A stretch of DNA of 64,000 nucleotides from Ricordea florida (lineage: Eukaryota; Cnidaria; Anthozoa; Corallimorpharia; Ricordeidae): assembly GCA_949710005.1 (NCBI GenBank), contig OX453274.1, positions 26,120,740-26,184,739 on the forward strand. The letters run 5' to 3'. Shown here in pieces: positions 57,279-64,000 of this stretch (the first letter of the stretch is position 1; the number at the start of each line of letters is the position of its first letter). Below the pieces are notes generated by a model, which had not been told where the DNA came from, ran no database searches, and was given only the letters and a program-made list of their open reading frames with translations. The translations under genes and the position numbers were made by a program.

Positions 57279-58199
57279 TTAAATAAAAAGGAACCGAAAA
57301 TGAACAAGTTTTGGTTTAAAAAAGATAAAAAGTAGGTAAAACTTTATAAAACGTTTCGGTCTCTCGACCTTCGTCAGTTACAAAAAGTGCATAAACAGCT
57401 CACAACTTAAACACGATTTTCACAACAATAAATGATAGACAGATTACATACCAAATGGAAAGAAACAATAGCTGCGCAAAACGTAAAACAGCTACAGCAA
57501 GTTAGATTAGAAACAATTAAACTAGTACCAAAAGTTATGTTGTTGCCACAGCGCAACAGGTTCCCCAACAGGGGCCCCTTGCATCACCAAACACACCGGT
57601 ATCATAACAAAATCCCCAAAAAGGGCCGTTAAACAATAAGTAATAATTTCCCAACCAGGAGCCTTTAGATGAGCCAGCTACTACAAAAATAACAGAACCC
57701 CCAAAGGGGCCCCTGAGCGCTGAAACGACCACCACTAACGACCGTAATTATTTATTTAGCACGTACACAACGATTGGTTAAGAATTTCAGCGATAAAAAT
57801 GCAACTCAAGAAAATCACGACCTGTTGCAGCCGCTGTTTTGCAACGGCTTTGTACTTTTCTATTGTTGGATATTAGTAGTACTGGACACTAGCGCCTAGT
57901 TCTCTTCGTTTTTCACCAAATGAGATACGTAAGCGATACGTATGGTTAACGTTGTTTTTACCTCGTGGTCAGAGTTTTTTGTTCAGAACTTCCCGTTTTC
58001 TTCGATTTAGTATTTAAATCAGCCATGTTCTAGCCAGGATTTCTCACTGATGTTTCACCGCTTTGAACGACGTCGGATTGAATAAATAGTTAAGTGTTCA
58101 GGGACTCCGGCTCGTCACTGGCGCGTAGACACTCAACGGCCTCGACCAGTTCTTACCAGAGAGGCCGTTACACAACCCATTGCCCTAAGTCCGCTAGAA

Positions 58200-58302
58200 T
58201 TAGGTATAGTGGATACGATTTGTAGAATGAAATTCATGTCTTTTGTTTAGCCCAAAAGGTGAAGGAGAAAATAACTGCGCACACCAATATGCTTCTTTCG
58301 TA
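58200..58302 (-). pseudogene. Inverted copy of the Penelope-like ORF C-terminus
   Basis: The minus strand reads KEAYWCAQLFSPSPFGLNKR then HEFHSTNRIHYT and stop, the same last ~33 residues as the plus-strand copy ending at 58862. Confidence 0.82.
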
Positions 58303-58862
58303 GTTAGACGTGCTGGTTTGTATTTGAACGTCAAAGAAATTCTGGCACCTTCTAAGGGTAGAAAGACCTCGTCTTCGTCAATTAAAATGCCATTAGCGGG
58401 GTGCTTCACTTGTGATAAAACCAGATGCGATCTTTGTAAGAACTTCTTTGTCAACTCCCAAACTTTTTCCAGCGCACAAACTGGTAAAAGTATTTTGTTC
58501 GACAGAAACTCTAGTGCAATTCATCCAATGTGATCTATTTGGTTCATTGAAAGAAATGCAATCTCCAGTATGTAGGCTCGACTACAACGGAATTTAAAGT
58601 GAGATTTAGAAATCACGAATCTTCTATGAAAACAAAGAAAAAAACTTGCAAAGTCGCCATACACCTCAACCGAACTCCACACGTGCTATCGGACTTTATA
58701 TTTCAATGTATTGACCAGATACAAATCAGTACGTCCAAAAATACTGAAAATTTACCAATTACGAAAGAAGCATACTGGTGTGCGCAGTTATTTTCTCTTT
58801 CACCTTTTGGGCTAAACAAAAGACATGAATTTCATTCTACAAATCGCATCCACTATACCTAA
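58303..58862 (+). pseudogene. Penelope-like GIY-YIG endonuclease region
   Basis: The first plus-strand frame gives LNVKEILAPSKGR, a Cys cluster (GCFTCDKTRCDLCKNF) and FSSAQTGKSILFD. After a frameshift and damage the frame from 58599 gives RFRNHESSMKTKKKTCKVAI, HLNRTPHVLSDFIFQCIDQI and the KEAYWCAQLFS end. The CCHH-like cluster followed by an RFRNHESS helix is the usual C-terminal nuclease of canonical Penelope elements. The GIY/YIG strands themselves are not readable and no RT domain is present, so the copy is 5'-truncated and dead. Confidence 0.82.
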
Positions 58863-59520
58863 TTCTAGCGGACTTTGGGCAATGGGTTGTGAGTTTCTTG
58901 AGTTGCATTTTTATCGCTGAAATTCTTTACCAATCGTTGTGTACGTACTAAATAGATAATTACGGTCGTTAGTTGTGCTCGTTTCAGCGCTCAGGGACAC
59001 GGCCCTTTGGGGGTTCTGTTATTTTTGTACTAGCTGGGTCATCTAAAGGCTCCTGGTTGGGAAATTATTACTTATTGTTTAAACGCCCTCCTTGGGGATT
59101 TTTCTTATGATATCGGTGTGTTTGGTGATGCAGAGGCCCCTGTTGGGGAACCTGTTGCGCTGTGGCAATTACATAACTTTTGGTACTAGTTTAATTGTTT
59201 CTAATCTAACTTGCTGTAGCTGTTTTACGTTTTTGCGCACCTATTGTTTCTTTCCATTTGGTATGTAATCTGTTTATCATTCATTGTTGTGAAAATCGTA
59301 TTTATGTTGTGAGCTGTTTATGCACTTTTTGTAACTGACAAAGGTAGAGAGACCGAAACGTTTTATAAAGTTTTGCCTATTTTTTCTCTTTTTAAACTAA
59401 AGGTTGTCCATTTTCGGTCCCTTTTTAACTACTTTGTAATATTATTAACCGAACCGGGACTGTGAATCCTCGTGATCCTTTTGGTTTGCATCTTTGTTTG
59501 CTCAGGGAGCACTTTTAACC

Positions 59521-59584
<64 letters not shown>
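59521..59584. repeat. CT then AT microsatellite
   Basis: About 17 CT units followed by about 15 AT units. Confidence 0.92.
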
Positions 59585-59586
<2 letters not shown>

Positions 59587-59587
<1 letters not shown>

Positions 59588-59695
59588 ACAACTATTCACC
59601 TCAGTGTCGGTGGCTAGTGGTGGATATTTACTTCGCCGCTTCGCGGCTCAGTAAATATCCACCACTAGCCACCGACACTGAGGTGAATAGTTGTT
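59587..59695. repeat. Perfect hairpin (about 46-bp arms)
   Basis: AACAACTATTCACCTCAGTG through AGTAAATATCC is exactly mirrored, with a CGCCGCTTCGCGGCTC-type centre. It is similar in style to the 39881-40069 hairpin but with unrelated sequence. Confidence 0.93.
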
Positions 59696-60303
59696 TTAGT
59701 ATATACTAAAACAGTGAGATAAGTGTACACAAAAAAAAATAAAAGCGCTGGGAGAATGGAGGACTTCTCAAATGACAATCCAACGCAGCGCCGATCGCCG
59801 TTAGGGATTTTTTATTGTAATTACTGCCGTACGTCTCGTTTTCTCGCTGAGAGAAAAAAATTTGTTTAGTTCTAGTGGCGACATTTCATCAAATGGACTT
59901 GCAAACCCTTTAATTATTTGAAAGCATTCTGTAAAAAATATAATTCAACTTTGGTTCTCAAGTAAACAAGGGACATCAAATTTGGTTATGCAAGATTAAT
60001 TTGCATTTGTAAACAAAACCTTTGTCGTTGCTTTTTACCGCTAAACTCCGGGTTAAAAACATAAGCCATTACCTCTGAACACGTCCAAGCCAAATTTAGT
60101 CGCTTTCTTGGAGTTTCCAGGGACTGCTACGTTGTTAATTTGGATGATTTCTTCGCTTTTCATACATACAAACCGGGCCCCCATATTCGCGCGGGAGAGC
60201 GAAAAATTCGTAAGTTGCTCGGAGGTAAATAGCACAGAATATTCGGAGTTTGACTAGCCAATCAGAGCGCACCTTAAACGCTATCCACTGTTTTAGTATA
60301 TAC

Positions 60304-60309
<6 letters not shown>
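59694..60309. mobile_element. TIR element with a recombinase-like first exon
   Basis: Left TTTAGTATATACTAAAACAG (from 59694) and right (read from 60309) TTTAGTATATACTAAAACAG share at least 22 bp inverted, each containing the palindrome TTTAGTATATACTAAA. The interior carries a minus-strand exon of a recombinase-like family. AT-rich repeats on both sides hide any target duplication. It sits in intron 6, about 110 bp from exon 6. Confidence 0.72.
60073..60235 (-). pseudogene. First exon resembling DUF3504/Crypton-type recombinase-like proteins
   Basis: ATG 60235 opens MLFTSEQLTNFSLSRANMGA. RFVCMKSEEIIQINNVAVPG and NSKKATKFGLDVFRG follow, then a GTAATG donor at 60072-60071. The N-[TS]-K-[KR]-A-T-K-x-[AG]-[LV]-x-VF wording is what I associate with the N-terminus of the DUF3504/KIAA1958-like, Crypton-derived family common in anthozoan genomes. 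No further exon is present. Moderate confidence. Confidence 0.5.

Positions 60310-60371
<62 letters not shown>
60304..60371. repeat. AT microsatellite
   Basis: A run of more than 30 AT units ending 49 bp from the gene B exon 6 donor. Confidence 0.92.
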
Positions 60372-60374
<3 letters not shown>

Positions 60375-60419
60375 AATAAAGATTATATATAAAGATTCTA
60401 TAAAGATTAAGATTCGTAC

Positions 60420-60460
60420 CTATAGTGAAAATCTCGTAGAGGACAACTCCATAACTCCAC
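60420..60460 (-). CDS. Gene B exon 6: kinase subdomain IX end (41 nt)
   Basis: Acceptor TTACTTGTAG (phase 2) and donor GTACGA (phase 1). It encodes WSYGVVLYEIFTI after the split Val codon, the W-S-[FY]-G-V core of RTK subdomain IX. At 41 nt it is a very short exon, bordered closely by an AT repeat. Confidence 0.92.
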
Positions 60461-61151
60461 CTACAAGTAAATGAAATGCATAAATATAATATCTTGTTGT
60501 AGTAATGCAGTGCTAGCGGATTAGACAAATATGTCATTTAAGTTTCACCGGGGCTTGAATAATGCATAACACAAGAGAAAAATAGCAAAGTTCTCAACGT
60601 TATCAAATTAAGCACACAACAAAACATGGGATACTTTTGGTGGTTTTCTTTTGAAAATTTCAAGACATCAGATTTCTTATCCAAGATGACACGAATTCCT
60701 TTTGGAATAAAATGCTCTAATTCATGGCGCTTCCCGTGAACTATATATGTATCTCACTGGCTCATTCAACCTCAGTTATCAGTTCATGCATATCGTTTAG
60801 ACCTTATATGGAAAATGATCACACCAAGTGACGCCAAAAATTTGTATTCTGTCCAAGACAAACACGATCTTTCCATTTCTGGAATTTATAAAGTCGGAAC
60901 TTTAAGTTCACCATTTATCAGTGATGTGACAAGTTTCTTGCAAAAGGCCTATTGGGCCGGAAGATTTGCTAATTGATTAACAACGGAAATTTTGGAATAA
61001 GCCAGGATGTTAAGCTAGAAAATGAAAATGTTTGCTACACTTGTAATAGATGTACAACAAATGCAAAATAGATGTATCTAACGGCATCAGAGGAGATTAA
61101 GAAGGAGTGCAGGTCTTCTACCAAAACTCTGCATCAAAAGGAATAACTTAC
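60461..61151. other. Gene B intron 5
   Basis: No feature recognised. Confidence 0.5.
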
Positions 61152-61222
61152 ACGTCACTCTTAGAAGAGTATCGTCCATACAAAAGCGCTTCATATGCTG
61201 TCCATTTCACTGGAAGTCGACC
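61152..61222 (-). CDS. Gene B exon 5: activation segment to substrate site
   Basis: Acceptor TTAATACAG (phase 0) and donor GTAAGT (phase 2). It encodes GRLPVKWTAYEALLYGRYSS then KSDV. LPVKW is the tyrosine-kinase-specific P+1 loop. The usual APE triplet reads AYE here, so its Pro is replaced while the Glu that bridges to the C-lobe Arg is kept. Confidence 0.93.
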
Positions 61223-61596
61223 CTGTATTAATAACATGGAAATTGACCAGTTATGGTTTCTACTAACTCTGCAAATAATCATATGAAGGGATTACATCAG
61301 TAGTTTCATGGAAAAAAAGGTCATTTTTAATAGCACTTTGTAACCATTAAGGTCTTTAGACGGTTTTCACTCTGAAAACAAGCGAACAAGACTGAGAGAC
61401 TGATTTTAAACTGACAGTTCTCCAACAATAAGAGCAAGAGCAAATTATCTTTCCTTATTCTTAAAATTGTAAATGTAATGAGGCTATATGGAAAGTCCTG
61501 AATCTAAGTGCGGCTAAGAGGTTTGAAACTGTGGATGATTTGCTCATGGCGGCCTTAGAACGCGACGCGTATAATTCACACTATTTCCAATAATAC
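61223..61596. other. Gene B intron 4
   Basis: No feature recognised. Confidence 0.5.
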
Positions 61597-61719
61597 CTTT
61601 GTTTTTCTTTGATAAATGTCTTCCTGCTGTACGTCTCTGGCCATTCCAAAGTCTGTCACTTTACATGTTTCTCTTTCGCCCATCAGAACGTTCCGAGCTG
61701 CGAGGTCGCGATGAATAAT
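61597..61719 (-). CDS. Gene B exon 4: catalytic loop and DFG
   Basis: Acceptor TTTCTTGCAG (phase 0) and donor GTATTA (phase 0). It encodes [13 protein letters not shown] (catalytic Asp and Asn in the RTK-type HRDLAARN), then [20 protein letters not shown] and KTK. DFG is intact. The activation loop has one tyrosine (DIY) rather than the YY pair of FGFRs. Confidence 0.95.
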
Positions 61720-62155
61720 CTGCAAGAAATTAGCAAAGTTTATCTCAATTCTGCTATATCTGAATCAGACTATTCTCTCTTTTGGAATATTTGCTATGTG
61801 TGCTGTATCTACTACCTTTAAAGATGGAAACGTTGGGTACTTTAATTCGGGAATTGATCAAAAGCTTTCTATTTCGCTCATTTCTACAGTCATTTTTCAT
61901 TCCAAGCTACGAGTCGTGCGCACCGACACTGATTGTCCTACTATTTACAGTGGTTCATCTCTATGCGTTGAAATTTCGTCCTCATTTTGTATCTAATTCG
62001 CACAACCAAGCAAGTGCGAAGAAATAAATTGGAAATTATTCGAATCTAAAGCCAGTATTTGTACGCGACGTTCAAAGCCTTTCTTGTATTTACCATAATT
62101 ATTTAGGTGAGCGAAAAGCTAAGTTGGAAAAAGAATTCAGAATAAAACTGCGCAC
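61720..62155. other. Gene B intron 3
   Basis: No feature recognised. Confidence 0.5.
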
Positions 62156-62346
62156 CGCCTTTGATGACAGATAACTCATTCCATCAGCGATCTGCCACGC
62201 GAATTTTATTAGCTGCTGTGGCGTCAGATTGGTCCTGGGTTTCACATCCGGGTCTTTAAAATAAGTGTCATTCAGCCCACGACTTTTTCTCAAATATCCC
62301 AGTAAGTCTCCATAAGGAACATATTCTATCAAGACCAGCAGAGGCT
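62156..62346 (-). CDS. Gene B exon 3: hinge, kinase insert, helix E
   Basis: Acceptor TTTTCATAG (phase 1) and donor GTGCGC (phase 0). It encodes EPLLVLIEYVPYGDLLGYLR (hinge with Glu-Tyr-Val), an insert of about 20 residues (KSRGLNDTYFKDPDVKPRTN) and LTPQQLIKFAWQIADGMSYL, then SSKA. The insert is FGFR/RET-like in position and modest in length. Confidence 0.95.
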
Positions 62347-63214
62347 CTATGAAAATATAAAAATGGGTTATGTAGAAAATAAAAATTACAGTTACACAAC
62401 GTTAGTCCATTGTCCAGACTGTGAGGCAGTGTGGTGCCCAGTGGTGGGCACTGTCTCTGGCAGTCTTGGTTAGAGCGAGAGACGAAATACGCTCTAAACA
62501 TCAGCCTCTTTATCACCTTAAAGTGGCGTAACTTATACTATATAGTTATATATTATATATGATATATTATAATATATATTATATATTTTATTATTATATT
62601 ATATTAGTACGGAATACGGCCATCATGGAGGAATGTTAGACGGGGAAAAGAATATAGCCTAAATACTACTGAAGCAAATTAATATGGGATGAAATTATTC
62701 GACTCTAAGTGAGCAAATTATATAGCGAAATTGTTAATTACGAACTAAAGTGAAACTCTTACAAACAGCCGCCATTTTGAAAAATCTGTGGAGCAGGTAA
62801 ACTGAGTTTTTATTTTATTTCTGCCTAATTTTCCCACTTTTAATTCTTAAACTAATTTGTACATTAAAGACATGGTTAAGAACGAGCCAGTCTCGTGTTT
62901 GAAACTCTTTTCCACATCGGCTCGATCGGCAACATGTCGGCTGGACAACAACATGGTTCTGTTTAAAAACGTACATAGTAGTTCCAGTGTCTCATAAGCA
63001 AGGGTTTAGAGATAATAAAACAATTATTGCTCTCAATCTCGTCGTGCATGAACTATAGTCAACTCGGCCCTACGCGCCTCGTTGGCTATCAGCTCATGTA
63101 CGAATCGATTTCGTGGAATAATTGTTAAATGTATATGTTTAATTCTAAACTCTTAAGAAGGTAAAGCCCCAGCTAATGAGCAGAAAATAAGAAAATAAAT
63201 GTTATCAAAAATAC
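62347..63214. other. Gene B intron 2
   Basis: Contains an AT-rich quasi-palindromic patch at about 62540-62605. Nothing else recognised. Confidence 0.5.
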
Positions 63215-63325
63215 CAGTGTTAGTCACGCATCCCAGCAGTTTAATAACATATGGATGAGGTTTCAGCTTCTTCATCAGGTTGAGTTCTGACAACAAGTCT
63301 TTTCGGTCTGTCTCAGGGGCACCGG
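63215..63325 (-). CDS. Gene B exon 2: helix C region
   Basis: Acceptor GTTATTCTCAG (phase 1) and donor GTATTT (phase 1), 111 nt. It encodes GAPETDRKDLLSELNLMKKL (helix C with the conserved Glu) then KPHPYVIKLLGCVTNT. Confidence 0.95.
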
Positions 63326-63719
63326 CTGAGAATAACAACACAAATAGTTTTATCTTTTTTATCTCTTACAAAGAAAAAATTAAAACAGCTAATGATTACC
63401 CTGATCATGATTGGTTAAGCTATGGGCAATTGATACAAGCTTGTATTTAAAGAGATGAATATACTTTAACCTCGCCTTTCTTACTGTAATGTAAGTGGGT
63501 GAGGATATCTTGAATTCGACGTATTGCAAACATTTGGGTCAGACACACCGTAATACCAATTGTTGCGGAAATAGTTTTAACAAGAGTATATCTCTATCAA
63601 AGGTCTCTCACATGATTTTAGCACACTGAAATTCTATGTTGGTTCAGGAAATCTATTCAATCTCATCGAAAAAATAACCTTACAAACTCACCTGACGAAA
63701 CAACGCTGTTACACATTAC
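63326..63719. other. Gene B intron 1 (within this window)
   Basis: No feature recognised. Confidence 0.5.
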
Positions 63720-64000
63720 CTTTAAGCATTTTGATTGCAACGTCTGTCTTCCCTGGTCTCCTTGGAAGTTCAATGGCCGTTCCCTTAGCAACCTGACCAA
63801 AAGCTCCTTTACCAATTATCTTCTCAATTGTCACGTGTTCCCTTGGAACTTCAAATGAGCGAGTGCCAGGATGCAGAGGATGGTATTCACTGGGAGGTAG
63901 ACTAGGTGATGGGTAAATGGTGTGTTTCGCATCCACTGCATCATTAGATCGGGTTGCTTCATTCAACGTTTGATACTGAGCTACCACCGAGTCCTGATTC
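63720..64000 (-). CDS. Gene B exon 1 in window: juxtamembrane and ATP loop of an RTK, partial
   Basis: Gene B encodes a receptor tyrosine kinase of the FGFR/RET-like group; it would phosphorylate tyrosines on itself and partners after ligand binding at the cell surface. This exon is open to the right edge. It encodes a Pro/Tyr-containing juxtamembrane stretch (HTIYPSPSLPPSEYHPLHPG), then FEVPREHVTIEKIIGKGAFG with the glycine loop, and KTDVAIKMLK with the ATP-anchoring Lys. It ends at a GTAATG donor (phase 1). Together exons 1-9 give an uninterrupted kinase domain with all catalytic residues. The ectodomain and membrane segment are off the right edge. Exact ortholog not assigned. Confidence 0.93.

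Larger units (their letters stand above)
57283..59428. mobile_element. Penelope-like retroelement, head-to-head inverted 3' ends
   Basis: The 57283-58302 arm is the inverted copy of about 58760-59428. Both end in the GGAACCGAAAATG / CATTTTCGGTCC wording, and both contain the GGTTCCCCAACAGGGGCCCC block, the 3' UTR, and the last codons of a GIY-YIG ORF. The left arm has about 350 bp (57826-58176) absent from the right. Penelope-like elements are known for inverted partial copies and microsatellite-adjacent insertion, which fits the TA run on the left. It lies in intron 6 of gene B. Confidence 0.83.

Noticed and set aside
1..64000. CRISPR arrays, bacterial operons, tRNA or rRNA genes
   Set aside because: The tandem repeats present are satellites or microsatellites, and no cloverleaf or rRNA-like sequence was recognised by eye. 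A covariance-model scan would be needed to exclude small RNAs.

Overview
The window looks like intron-rich, AT-rich animal nuclear DNA, most likely from an anthozoan cnidarian such as a stony coral. The reasons are spaced short exons with GT/AG junctions, a receptor tyrosine kinase (RTK) of the Ig/FGFR-like type, and a dense mix of non-LTR, Penelope-like, Polinton-like and TIR elements. The species assignment is inference.

Host genes: both lie on the minus strand. Gene B enters from the right edge. Nine exons (64,000 to 54,927) encode the juxtamembrane region, a complete tyrosine kinase domain and a short tyrosine-bearing tail, and the stop codon is in the window. Gene A lies downstream on the same strand. 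Six clean Ig-domain exons (26,956 to 4,831), all of symmetric phase 1-1, are followed by a seventh whose length breaks the phase rule and an eighth that is visibly damaged. The membrane and kinase part of gene A would lie beyond the left edge. I read this as two tandem Ig-type RTK genes, the second possibly decaying at its visible 3' end.

Region by region: 1-2.1 kb is a long open LINE ORF2 running off the left edge. 5.45-8.32 kb is a foldback element with ~1.2 kb arms. 13.8-16.2 kb is a Tc1/mariner-like element holding a nested hAT-like element. 18.6-19.3 kb is an old LINE, and 20.4-23.6 kb a younger LINE inserted in a CT microsatellite. 24.2-26.3 kb is a transposon with a perfect 8-bp target duplication and a decayed RecQ-type helicase.

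28-42.3 kb is a graveyard of Polinton-like capsid and accessory gene pieces, transposon-associated zinc-binding protein remnants and small MITEs. 42.3-49.9 kb is a probable 7.6 kb transposon with subterminal satellites and a cysteine-protease-like ORF. 52-54 kb is LINE debris and simple repeats. 57.3-59.4 kb is a Penelope-like element in inverted, head-to-head form inside a gene B intron, and 59.6-60.3 kb is a TIR element carrying a recombinase-like first exon.

There are no prokaryotic features (operons, CRISPR, ribosome binding sites). I recognised no tRNA or rRNA gene. The 5' exon and promoter of gene A were not found.
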